Source of the DNA: Pisolithus tinctorius
Taxonomy: Eukaryota > Basidiomycota > Agaricomycetes > Boletales > Pisolithaceae
Reading direction: 5' to 3'
Assembly (NCBI GenBank): GCA_024663395.1
Contig: JANFAH010000041.1
Span: 62,001 to 126,000, forward strand
DNA length: 64,000 nucleotides
The notes under the pieces were generated by a model, which saw only the letters and a list, made by a program, of their open reading frames with translations, did not search any database and was not told the origin of the DNA. The number at the start of each line of letters is the position of its first letter. Within the stretch, counting starts at the first letter, position 1. Shown piece by piece: positions 23,619 through 34,917 of the stretch. The position numbers were made by a program, and so were the translations under genes.

Positions 23619-26600
23619 TTACTTCATGGACGCAGCTAGCTGCTCGAGTTCCCGAGTAATCAGTGAGTTCGGGCACCGTCTCTTCAACTGCCTATCGACG
23701 GCCGTAAGCACCTATTAGAATTGCGCGACAAAGCTAGTGAGGACTCACTCTAAGCCATTCTTATCTCCTCTCTCCTTGCACTCCCTCCCAGCAGCCCGCC
23801 AATCGTTACATAGCACATACAACTCCACTCGTTTCGGTGCATCACACCTGACGACATACATTGCTGCCTCTCTGGAGTGGCCGGCTTCAACAAGCTGCTT
23901 CACGAACACTTCGTACCCTATGGGACTCCGTTTGGACCGTGCGAACACTTCCAGTGCCTCGAAATCTCGCAAAGCGATTAGTGCTCGAAGTTTAATGTGC
24001 CAGAAACTACAATGAGTTAGTATTGGGTGTGCGTGAGTTAAACATGGTGTGTGCGGCATGGCCACGTACCGCTTATCGGGAACCTTGAAATCCGACCTCA
24101 CGCGGTCTGCCTTGTTGCTCATGCCATTCATAATACATGCTCGTATCGTCTCAGAGACACTCAAACCAAAGAACTTCGCATTGCCCTGTGAATCCTTTTC
24201 GAGTTGTTGTTGCACTGCCAAGAGGCGGGCATTTTCATCCATCATCTAATACAACCCCGTTCATCACCAAGACGGATAAAGGGAGGAGGGCACCAACCTT
24301 AGCTTCAAAACTCCGATCCTTGTCTTCTGAAAAGAACTTCTCTGCAGCCCTGACCGAAGTAATGATTGCGGTCTGATCCTGTCACGCAGTATGAGCTGAA
24401 AAGGCATTTTTGCTATCAAACCTACTTCACGTACAGTCATCCGGCTGGCTTCGCCTAAAGCGAGAACCGCACTTTCCACACGTCTGTCGTCGCTATAATA
24501 GAAATCTCGAAGCATCTCCCGGTTTTGTTCTCTTGCATATACTTGAAGTAGTTTGCTCGCTGGAGCTAGGCTTTGTCCGCCATCCTCAATAAGGCGGAAG
24601 AAATCTCCGAGCGAGAGGTGTTTATGGAGGTGAAGCAAGACGTGATAAACTAGCCTGCCAATCAGAAACATACCAGAAGGAACAAGAAGTGCAGAAGGTA
24701 CCAAGATCGGTATCGCCGCTGTCCACAGCCTTCAACAAAGCCAGTCGGTCTTCTTTCATTGTCAGCAGCAGTGGCACCTGATTAGATGCTCTCGGTTCGT
24801 GGTCGAGCAGCTGAGAATAGTTCGACGAGGGGAGATATCGATCAACCAAGGAATACGAGAGCTTCATTGGGCTCCTACGCTTACTTTGGTTGCTAAGCCT
24901 CCGCGACCGACCTCCCATGCACGCCGTGCGATGTCGGCATAACTCACTTCCCCATTTCCAAGTTTCCCGAACTTGTCTACAATTAAATTGCACAATTCTT
25001 GATCCTCATCGTCTCCAGCTATGGCCTTCGAACGTGCGATTTTCATGCTCGCCCAATGCTTGAGGACGACATCTGGTTTGAGAGAAAGAAAAGAAGATAT
25101 GCGTAATGCTAGCAAATGCAAGTTCCTTGCCGTCAGCCGAGAGATTAGATGTAAAGGGGACGCAAGTTGGTATCTGCCAAGAGGGCAAGAAAGTCAGTAG
25201 GCCATCATAAACGGTGAACAACTGTGCCTCACTGTAAATAAGTGATTGGCATGCCGACTTCGTAATAGTGCACTGCGTTGAGAACTCTCAGTGACTGACC
25301 CATCGCAACGAAATCGTTCGGGTTGTATAAGTCCAAAAAGCTCCAGCCGAATTTCGCGGCCTGTCCGTGGCATGTGATGAAGTTGGAGGACGCGCATTTC
25401 CCGAAGACTTACACTTAAGAGTTTGCGCTGCCAGAAAGGTTCCCATTCACAACCTGCAGCATCGATGCATTCATTAACAGCAGCAGCAAGGTCTGGCCGG
25501 ATGCTTCGGATACTTTCATCCGCTTTCGAGGATCGTTGAGTGAAACTTTCCCATGCGTCGAAGAGGATTGCCGAAGGTGACGTCGATCCAGGCCGGAACA
25601 CAGACAAAGTGGATGCTATTGAACGTCGGAAGAGGAACCACCATAGCAGAGATGCAACGCACATACCAGGTACTTTTTGAATCAGGTCACACACATCCTG
25701 ACCCATGACACGGACGCTATCGACTTCCGTGACCGCAAATACAGCGCCGAAGTATAGGTACCTCATATGTACCACATCACTTCCACGGTGAGGATGTGAA
25801 AGCGGTGACCATAGACGTACCGGAGGGTGTCACCCGAAGGACCAACTAGCAACGCAAGATTGTTCCACGTAACAAGAATAGCATCGTTTCCGCACCATTC
25901 AACTTGACTGACATGGCCGTCTGCACCTGCAGTTTTGGTATCAAACTCGGCCAGACTACGCTGAAAGTCAGTCGAAACGACCCAAAGAAGGCCGCTAGAA
26001 TTTAGTAGCCCCAAGAGTCTGCCGTTGGGCGAGGGTGAGATGCGTGTGAACGGTCCACGGGATATCCGTTGATCAACACTTTCGAGATTGTCGACAGCGA
26101 TGATGGTGTTGTCTACAGAGAGAAGGACTTCTACGTGTCGTGATATGTTCTGGTCTGGTGGAATGACAGCCCACGCATGTGGTGGTTCGGTTACACCTGT
26201 ACTTCTTGAGCGCGTCTAACTGAGAGTTTAAACGTCGGACAAACCAGGACTTGCTAGTGTGAGAGGTCGAGCGCCTCCCCAGTCCTTGACCTCCAAAAGC
26301 GTGAGCGATCCCGAGAGGGCTACAAGCCCGTTTTCATGAATGCGAGCATCGATGATTCCTATCTCCGCAGCTTCGGTACCGAGTGAAAACTGGAGATATT
26401 CACCTTGCAGGTCGTAAAGTCGATAGGTCCCTTCTTCGTTCAGCACGACGAGTCGCTCGTCAGACGTCCATCCGAAACGAACGATCTTTCCTTGGTCCCA
26501 CTGTGAAGCACTAGTCAGTTCTGTAGCCTCGCACACTCACTAGAAGATAGTCACACTGAATAACAGAATCCCCTCTCCAGCGGGAGAATATACTTGTATT

Positions 26601-26873
26601 TGCGATCTAGATGACGCAGATCCGGCGCGACCTATGGCTACTAACTTCGACGGGTCTCTCATTAAGGCTACACGTGAAATGAGTCATAGCTTGCTGAAAG
26701 ACATACTGGCCACACATACCAACTGGGCCACCATTGCGACATCCTGCAATAACGTAGTCGTTCAGGTTGGGAAGCTTCCCAGGAATCGAGTACAATTGCA
26801 AACGGCGGTAGAATACGTTGCCATCTGGCATTGCGTCCCACGTAGCGGTAGGGTGTTCGACCACGGACTCCAT
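23619..26873 (-). CDS. VPS16: Vacuolar protein sorting protein 16 (HOPS/CORVET core)
   Basis: Core subunit of the HOPS and CORVET tethering complexes that act in endosome-vacuole fusion. The start at 26873 gives [20 protein letters not shown], then the Vps16 N-terminal propeller: [68 protein letters not shown]. Next come [36 protein letters not shown], and after a small intron [20 protein letters not shown] and [18 protein letters not shown]. The C-terminal Vps16_C domain includes [38 protein letters not shown] and [16 protein letters not shown] last exon behind an intron at about 23700-23745 ends [14 protein letters not shown]. No frame break found. Divergent from TAF6 across about 256 bp. 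Confidence 0.95.
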
Positions 26874-27129
26874 GACTGAGGACCTTGTAATGAACCAGCT
26901 TCTAGCCCCAGGGTACTGAGCACTGGGCTACCTGCTAGCAGTGGCAGGATGCACGCTTAACGGGTATTACTAATCATGTCTAGGCTAGTGCAACCCCCTT
27001 TGTTGTCCGACTGTACACACTGAGTTGCACGCTGTAGTCGTGTCGGCTAAACATCGATATTGATCGTCAACTAAGTCGGCCGTGGACCCTCCACACTCAT
27101 TCTTATCCCCATAGCCAGCTTATGTCGCG
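26874..27129. promoter_or_regulatory. Shared divergent promoter of VPS16 and TAF6
   Basis: 256 bp separate the two start codons, so both core promoters must lie here or overlap the genes. I see no clear TATA box. Confidence 0.5.
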
Positions 27130-28871
27130 ATGAGCAAGCCGGGGCCAAAACCCAAGTCGGCCCTTTCACTCCATGCAGGGATATACAAAGCCGATGCAGT
27201 CAAAGTAAGGGCACGTCTTATCTGCACACCTCATCCCATCTTCATCCCTAGTACTATTTCAGGATGTCGCCGAGTCACTCGGAATCACCAGTCTTTCTGA
27301 AACTGTCGCATCCGCACTCGCCAGCGATGTAGAATACAGGGTGCACCAGGTAGTCGAGGTACGTGCTGGTGGTTACTCGAGGATGGGATGACACTACTAT
27401 AAGACACCCTAGGAAGCCTCCAGATTTATGCGACATGCTCGCAGAACGACGCTCACTACTAGTGACATCGACCTCGCCCTTCGTACGCTCAACATCGAAC
27501 CCCTCTACGGTCACACACCACACGCATCCACTACTTTCCGACGTGCCCTTCCGTTCCCAAACACGCCTTCCGCAGGCACTGTGTACTTTGTTGAAGACGA
27601 GGAGATCGACTTCGACAAAGTGTTGCGAGAAGAGAAGATCATCATCCCAAAAGGCGTGAATTGGACTGCGCATTGGCTTGCAGTCGAGGGCGTGCAACCC
27701 CTTGTTCCAGAAAACCCTCCAGCCGTCCCTCGAGAAGACGCGGCTGCTCCACCTTCAGCAGCTCTCAACGGCAAATCGCCGCAACTTGGTCTCGCAAAAT
27801 CACAACAGGCCTCTGCTCCACAAACTCAACCGAATCAACTCGTCAAACAAGTCCTCTCGCGAGAACTGCAGCTCTATTATACCAGGCTTACGTCCTCGTT
27901 GCTACCCCCTTCGACTGCCCCAGCTGAGACAGCCAAGCGAACTGCAGCCCTTGCTAGCTTGCGCGCGGATGCAGGACTGCAGGCACTTCTGCCTTACCTT
28001 GTGAAATGGATCGGAGAGGGCGTTGTCAGTGCCCTTCGGGAGGAAACAGATGCTGAACAGGAAGGAAGAACGCTCGAGATCTTGTTGGACGTTACAAGCG
28101 CTATCCTGGAGAACTCGACTTTATTCATTGAGCCTTATGTACGTCGACGTCTGACGAGCGACATCTCACTACGCTCACGCCGCTCTACGTTTCTAGCTCC
28201 ATCAGTTACTTCCATCTATTTTGTCCGTTCTCCTTCATGCAAGCTTGCCCAGTTCCCATGCAAAACATCTCAGGACGGCAGCTGCTCAAATGCTGGGCAG
28301 GGTCCTGACACAACATTCGACAACCTACCCTTCGCTATCGCCACGCATCATGAAGACCCTGTTAGTCGCCCTTCTGGGCAACACGCCGACCGCCCAAAGC
28401 ACGACTTCAACAACTGTCAATGGATTCGCAATGGATACGAGCGGGACCCCCACCAGGGATGGTGCTCGAGGACCGCCAAAACCTCTTGGCACCCGAGAAG
28501 GTGCAATACGAGGACTTATTGGAATAGGAAAAGAGGCAGTACGGAAGGGTATACTGGAAGGCGGAGGAGCGCGCATCGTTGGAGAGGAAATTACAGCTTC
28601 AAGGGTGGAGAGTGCGAGCGGTGTTGTTGAAGCCGTAATGGTAAGTTTCTATTCTTTGCAGTCGACGGTATACTGAATCACTGGATAGATGGCTCTAGAC
28701 ACACTCCAACCGCCTTCCGATATGCCGGAGACGTTAGACTCCTCAGGAGAAGAGGACGCTAGGCTCATTGCACAGTTGCGTGATTTACTAGGGGAATTCT
28801 TCACTTCACGAGTGGTCAGTCGCGGCGACCGGGGTTGGGCTGCTGGCCTGGTCGCAAGCGTGAGCACTTAA
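27130..28871 (+). CDS. TAF6: TFIID subunit TAF6
   Basis: TATA-binding-protein-associated factor; its histone fold pairs with TAF9 in TFIID (and SAGA in many fungi). Exon 1 gives MSKPGPKPKSALSLHAGIYK. The following exons complete the histone fold: DVAESLGITSLSETVASALA, YRVHQVVEEASRFMRHARRT, TLTTSDIDLALRTLNIEPLYG. The TAF6 C-terminal HEAT-repeat domain follows: LSRELQLYYTRLTSSLLP, LQALLPYLVKWIGEGVVSAL, LHQLLPSILSVLLHASLP, LRTAAAQMLGRVLTQHSTTYP, GAIRGLIGIGKEAVRKGIL. The C-terminus is LLGEFFTSRVV...WAAGLVASVST. All junctions are GT..AG and in frame. Confidence 0.95.
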
Positions 28872-29085
28872 CCCACGACATCGTGCACCGAATCTGTATG
28901 TTCGATTTAGCTTGTCAGTGGAGTTACCGTTCGTCGTGCTTCGTCACCTTGCTATCTAGTCGATTGTAATAATGTCAAGGGGGGAGAATGACAGCCACTC
29001 CGTCGCATCTGTATACATTCCAGTCTTTGGGATATTTGGAAAATCTATGATGATGATGAACGAAGCCTTACGTGTGATTTGTTCT

Positions 29086-30200
29086 TCAGCTATCGACTAA
29101 CGTCCCTATTACCCACTCGTAAACACCAAGGAAAACGGCACCGCCAGCCGATATCCAGAGTGTTCGAGGCACGACACCCGCGAACAATGCACGAGCACCT
29201 TCACCGACATATATATCTCGTGCACGGGCGAAGAGGGATGGAAAACGAGACGAAGGATCCTAGGTATGGGTAAGTATCACGGTTGGAATGGTAGAAGAAT
29301 AAACCCCGAACCCTCATGTCAAGCATGACGCGAGTTTTGAGGACGTCAAGGGGTGTCGTGAGTGCTGCTGCGACACCGCCAGCTATGCTCCCGCATACAG
29401 CCGCTTCTGCGGCATGAAGGGGGCGAGAATCAAGGGCGAGGGAGAGTCGATATTTAAGATATTCATACAAGGGAAATTGAAGAGACGTGAAAGGTATCTG
29501 CACAGTTGGCGGATGAAAAGTGAAGACAGGGCTCTGAGCGAGGATCAAGTCGGACATACCTCGCGCATGACAGTTATTCCGAATCCACGATAGAATCCCT
29601 TGAAACCGTCGTTCTTAAGGACCAGCTTCGCAGCGGCCAAAGAGGATGCCACAGATGATCCATATGACGACGTCTGCGCGCGTGTTTTGATAACCTCGGT
29701 AGGAACACGGATGAGACAAGCTGCCTAACAGAACGACATCATTTTGTGAGCACAACGGCACGAGTTCTAGTATATAAAACAGGGAACGCACCACCTCACC
29801 CACGGATGCTGATATCATGTGGTTTAAGGGTGCAAGCTGGCCTTGCATGGGTAATGTCCGCTTCATCAAGTCATACGTCGAGAAGAAGACAGCAGCTATG
29901 TGCGGTGTGAGATCCGACACAAAGAAAACAACCCGGAGAGACTCACCGCCCGGCGCACTCCCTACTACGACGCTCCCGACGCCCTTGTATATCCCTGCAA
30001 ATCCGCCCGCCTTGACGAATCCCTGTGCAGACTGCAACCGGGTTTTGACGGTGTCGATCGGGAAGAAAAGCAGGTCGACAGCCGTGCCAGCTGCGCCTCC
30101 TGCCTGTCGTCACATTTGGTTCGCAGATTTTTAAAACAGAGAAAACACGCGCGCGCACTATCAAAGACTGTCCAAATGACGGTCTGCGTTCTGCCGCCAT
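29086..30200 (-). CDS. PET8: Mitochondrial carrier, S-adenosylmethionine transporter (Pet8) type
   Basis: Inner-membrane carrier importing S-adenosylmethionine. The start at 30200 gives [14 protein letters not shown]; a 64-nt intron then joins to [20 protein letters not shown], the usual Pet8 N-terminus with the first PxDxxK signature. It continues [54 protein letters not shown] with VIKTRAQ (second signature), [37 protein letters not shown] (third signature) and [20 protein letters not shown]. Six membrane helices are expected. A longer upstream frame beginning at 30335 can be spliced, but it gives no family-like N-terminus and would overlap the NOP12 start. Confidence 0.9.
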
Positions 30201-30333
30201 GGGGCAAAGTCGGGGAATGGGTTTGGGAGGAAAAATACGCGTTTGGATCAAAACGCGACGCGTTTCTGCGCGAAACTTACTCTTTTCCGATCGGACTTTG
30301 GAGTAAAAACAATACTCAGTGTCTCCCGTCGCC
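30201..30333. promoter_or_regulatory. Short bidirectional promoter between PET8 and NOP12
   Basis: Only 133 bp separate the two start codons. The sequence includes several CGCG-containing stretches (for example ACGCGTTTG and AAACGCGACGCG around 30238-30262), which may be MluI cell-cycle box-like (ACGCGT-related) sites; that reading is an inference. Confidence 0.45.
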
Positions 30334-32401
30334 ATGAGTCTGGCATCTTTTCTTCTGGGGGCTGGCAAGAAACAGCCCATAGACAAGGAACTAGACGGCT
30401 TGCTCAAATCACAGGTATAACTCAGGTCATGGGTATCCGTAGCCAGCAGTGACCGACACGCTCAACAGGTACGTGAGGACGACCGGCCATCTTCTACCAC
30501 ACGCGTCGCATCGAACGAGAACGAGAACGAGAACGAAAAGAAATGCAAATCGAAAAAGCATGACGAGGAGCGCAAGAAGAAACGATCAAGATCATCCGAT
30601 GCAGGGGTGAATGAGGAGACTGTAGCGCATGACAAGAAGGCCCAAAAAGCTGAGGACGAGTCGTCTTCCACTACACATGTCGCATCGAACGAGAACAAAA
30701 AGAAACGCAAGTCGAAAAAGGATGACGAAGAGCACAAGAAAAAACGATCCAAGTCGTCTGATACAGAGGTGAATGAGAAAGAGATCGCAGCACGCGACAA
30801 GAAAGCCCGAAAAGTTAGTCGGAAGGCGGTCGAGGCAGATCTAGATTCAGACGTCGAAGCGGACAAGGCAGAGAGTTCAAAAGTCTCAATGGGCGGTGGA
30901 CTGGTTACGGACGGAGAGGACAGCGATGGCCCATCGCATTTGGTTCACGAAACCCTTCACAGAGACGGCTCCTCACCGCAAAAAGGCGAGGGGAAGAAAA
31001 AATATGTGCCAGCCGACGAGACTCAGGAGCAAAGAGATGCTCGCACTATATTCATCGGGAACGTACCACCCGAGGTCGCACAGAAACGCGTAAGTTGGAC
31101 ATGCGACCAACCCACTCCTCACTGATTGCACGTCGTCTTCCTTTCAGCCCTTGCAGAAACGACTACGACAACACGTCTTAGCGTCCGTTCCAACTGCAAA
31201 AATCGAGTCTATGCGTTTTCGCTCTATCCCTTTCCAAATCCCCACGTCAAATCTTTCCCTCAGCCAGGATGCCTCGGGCGATAAGAAGAAGACGAAGGCT
31301 CGTCAGCACGATCGTGATCGCGCTGCATCGTGGCGCGAAGCAAATCCTAATGATGACGACACGTCAAAGACAGACGCAAAGAAATTCCTCACTTCCAGTC
31401 AAAAGAAGAAAATCGCGTTTATCAACGACCATATCCATTCCAGCGCAGACTCAGTCCATGCATATGTCGTTTTCGCGTATCCTAAGCCTGCAGAATTACG
31501 GCCCGCAAATTTACCTCCTCTCCCACCTGTCATGGACCCGTTCGAAGCTGCCCGCCTTGCCGTGGAGAAATGCGACGGAACGATATTCATGGATCGGATG
31601 CTCAAGGTGGATTCAGCCGGTCACTCTGACTCGTCGCCGAATGCTGCTACTGCAACTACCAAACTGGCTATTGGAGATCCCAAACTCACTGTCTTCGTCG
31701 GGAACCTTGATTTTGCTAGCAAAGAAGACGATTTGCGCATTTTCTTCGAAACACTCGTTCACGCAGAACGAGGACCACCACCACAAGACATGGGCTCGGA
31801 CGGCACAAAGCACGACACCTGGGTGACACGTGTCCGCATGATACGTGATAAGGATACTCAGCTAGGTAAAGGTTTCGCATACGTTCAGTTTGTGGTACGT
31901 CCGCAGTGTGTGTATGCCCTAAGCATCAGTAGGTGATACTGTTCCTAGGATCGTTCTTGCGTGGACGAAATTCTAGCACTTGAACCCGACAGACTCAAAT
32001 TCGCAAAGCGGAAGCTCCGCGTTCACCGATGCAAAACGATACCCAGCTCCGTTACACCGGCCGCATCGTCACAGTCGTCGAAACCTCCGCAGATACATAC
32101 CAGCTCTTCAATATCAAATGCCGTTCCGAAAGGTGACCCGTCGCTCGGCGAAAAGTTGGCTCACTTGTCCAAGGAGGAGCGTAAACAGGTCAAAGCGACA
32201 GATGCTGATCGACGGGAACGGCGATTGGCAAAGAAGAAGGCGCGCATGGCGTTGGATAAGCAAGGGGTGCGTCACCAGAGCAAGGGTAGGGAAAGGGTGC
32301 GCAAGTCGATCACAGCCCGGAAGTCGGGTGCTGCACCCGCGCGGAAGAAGGGGAGGGTCCGCAGTGAGAAGAGTTTGAGCAAAAGGAACGCGAAGAAGTA
32401 G
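30334..32401 (+). CDS. NOP12: Nucleolar RNA-binding protein Nop12 (two RRMs)
   Basis: Nucleolar protein for pre-25S rRNA processing. Exon 1 is MSLASFLLGAGKKQPIDKEL. Exon 2 begins VREDDRPSSTTRVASNE and holds a Lys/Glu-rich linker with a tandem duplication. RRM1 starts with TIFIGNVPPEVAQKR and continues past an intron with LQKRLRQHVLASVPTAKIES and a long insertion typical of Nop12, ending HAYVVFAYPKPAEL. RRM2 starts with LTVFVGNLDFASKEDDLRIF and ends KGFAYVQF, then SCVDEILAL, FAKRKLRVHRCK. The C-terminal tail is very basic and probably acts in nucleolar targeting (LAKKKARMALDK, ARKKGRVRSEKSLSKRNAKK). All four exons are in frame. Confidence 0.93.
30490..30815 (+). repeat. Imperfect tandem duplication inside NOP12
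   Basis: Two copies offset by 174 bp (58 codons) encode related units: TTRVASNENENENEKKCKSK with VNEETVAHDKKAQK, and TTHVASNENKKKRKSKKDDE with VNEKEIAARDKKARK. The first copy also holds a GAGAAC microsatellite near 30514-30534 (ENENENE). Confidence 0.85.
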
Positions 32402-32703
32402 CGACATCGATGGCAGTGTACATGTTTGCACTACACCTATGAGTCTATTACGCGTAGGCAGTAGCCTGTTTGTGTCAGCCACAACGCACCCCTAATTGAA
32501 GGCTTGGAGCGGATAATCATTGAATTCGATGTTGCTCAGAACTTCTTTTGGACAACGGTGCAACGTGTTCTATCCGAATGTTGCCGCGGCCTAGACTCAT
32601 GGGTATGGCCCTATCGTCTGCTCTACATCCCCTACGTATCGACAACCACCAGAATCAGTACTGAAACTGACTTCGCAGAGAACCAGCCACTCGGCCTTGC
32701 GCA

Positions 32704-34825
32704 ATGGCGAACAATCCCCCAAGATTAGCAAAGAAGGCTGCCAGGAAGTCCCACACCTTGCCAGCAGACGATACCAGCATACATGCGATATCTACTTCTG
32801 GACCTTCCGCCGCTGAAGACTCCTCGGATACTCCGTCGACGGGGGGTCTAAATTTGACAAACATCCCGATGGGCGGCAGCGTCCGCCCGAAACTTTTAGC
32901 GACGAAAAGCGCAAGGAAAGTTGCCGGTGACTATCGATCTGCGCCTAGTAGGCACTCGACCGCCGATGACGATTCAGATCCATCAACATCGACTAGGAGT
33001 GTGACCTTGACGGACACGTCCACGCCAAGCAACAGCCGTCCGCTATCCATAGCAATGAAAGCGTCGCGGAAGGTTGCCTTCCGCGACCCTCCTCCAGCGT
33101 CCCAACGTCCCACTGTTGACTCGCCATCTGGCCATCAAGGCCGGATGCTGGCGTCAGACGAATCGCCTATGCATCGCCCGAAGGATAGGGCCAATGCAAC
33201 TCTGGGCAGTGCAGATCAAAGAGGAGGTATGTATCATTATCAATCTCCTACTAACGATCACTATCAATTCCCTATTGTTAAACTGATCGATGTTACATCC
33301 ATGTTCTTAGGTCGAAGTCAGGTAACTCGCACTGCAAATCAAGGTGTACGTGAGTATCACATTCAACCATCCTGCTTAGAGGTATTGGAGCACCAAGTAC
33401 TGACGGAACTTTTTCTAGGGGACCTTGGCTATTACCGCCCAACTCGCTCGGCAACTACCATTGATATTCGCACCGTAGAGCGGAGGAAATGGATGAGTAG
33501 ACGTACTTCTAAGGAATTTATCCCAGAGGGTGGCGCCACTAGGCAACGTGTCTCGCGGATCGCTGCTGGGCGTCAGTCTAAGCCGACTCCGGCAAAACAA
33601 CAGGAACACACTGCGCGTCACCACGTCAGGGTTTCGCAGCGGAAAACCTACCTTGTGGACGGAAAATTTGTGTCACTGGGGCCAGACGGGTCTTTGGACC
33701 CTAACGATACAACTAGAACCGACGAGTCAGAAGAATCGATCGAGGAACTACCAGAGTAGGTCGAGAGTCCAACCACCCGTTATGCCAAGCTCAAGTCTTG
33801 TAGGCGGCTAAAGGCTGCAAGAAAATTACAGTTCGGCGTCAAAACTGGTCGGCCTGAAGTGGTTGTGAGGTGCACAACACCGCAAGATGAACATGAGAAC
33901 TTATGCGACGACTTGGAGGAAGAAACCACATCTCTGTATGACACCGGAGATCACAGCGTGGTGCATGGTATAACGGACGACAATGATGACATGAAGGAAC
34001 CCACTCGGTCTACTCAAACAAGACTACCCTTCCTCCGGCGGAACGTGCGACAAGGATTCAATCTCAGATCCAAAATGCTCGGTATTAATCTGACTGATGT
34101 ACCTGTAAACCAGTATGTTGCATTCACACATCTTTGAGATACTGCTTAGCAACTCCTTGTCATGTTTATAAGCGCAACTGCAAGACCGGCTGCAGTTGCA
34201 GTACCCATCATAAAGGAGGATGTAAAACCGAAGTTCATACCTTTGGTGGAAACAAGGCCGACTCCTAGTGTGGTCGAAGACTTCGGGCCAACAGCAAGAT
34301 ATCCATATTTACCTGAGTCAGGTGACATGTATTCATGTCGTCCCGGTGGGCCACGACTGTATGATATCTTGAATAGGCTGCCACTTGAACCTTTTGGGGT
34401 ACTTTCATGGGTGATAGTAGACAGAGAAGAGGAGCTGTTTGAGCTGGATGATGTCTTGGATGAAGACAAAGTCATGCTTGCATTGTGGTACCGGTGGATA
34501 TTCTTGAACCGGTATGTGGTATCGTCAACACTGATAAGATACACTCCTCATATTTTGTTCCACCAGGAACGTATTCATTGCAAGTTATTTCAATGGCGCA
34601 AGAACATTCGTGACTGAGAATTGGAAACTCATTCGTCAGGCAGCAGGAATAGCGGCTCTCAGAACATGGCTACTTGTAGGCAAGGCCTTTACTCACTATC
34701 GAAACATTGATCTCAGATGAATCAACCAGGTACTATGCGTCAACAATTTCTTACTTCCTCTGGAGGTTGTCTCTCTCATGCAATTCTACCAAAGTCTGGT
34801 GGATTCAGAAAGTGCGTCAGGCTGA
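32704..34825 (+). CDS. Unknown fungal protein with basic N-terminal repeats
   Basis: The first exon is intact from 32704 to about 33755. Introns at about 33756-33805 and 34116-34171 join in frame to later exons, with another near 34505-34565 and a last one before VLCVNNFLLPLEVV; the stop is at 34823-34825. The N-terminal half is Ser/Thr/Pro-rich and contains degenerate units of the type RPxLLAxKxARKVA (PRLAKKAARKSH; RPKLLATKSARKVA; RPLSIAMKASRKVA) preceded by LxLTxxxxP. The C-terminal domain is conserved-looking: LYDILNRLPLEPFGVLSWVI, EELFELDDVLDEDKVMLALW, RWIFLNRNVFIASYF, NWKLIRQAAGIAALRTWLL. It resembles uncharacterised basidiomycete proteins I have seen; no function is known to me. The N-terminus is probably disordered and may be nuclear. 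Confidence 0.7.
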
Positions 34826-34917
34826 ATAGCAGTCTGTACAGAGTGGCGCGATGTACTGTAGTTAGAAGGACAACTTCGTAAAGGGTGTTGGCTCAGTCGA
34901 TACATTTACCCTGCTCA

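Noticed and set aside
25380..25450. Apparent frame break in VPS16 around SVSLREMRV
   Set aside because: A GT..AG intron ending before [12 protein letters not shown] restores the frame.
30333..30407. Overlapping divergent start codons of PET8 and NOP12 on one CATG
   Set aside because: The minus-strand frame from 30335 can be spliced, but the start at 30200 gives a far better carrier N-terminus (FGQSLI joined to [13 protein letters not shown]), leaving 133 bp between genes.
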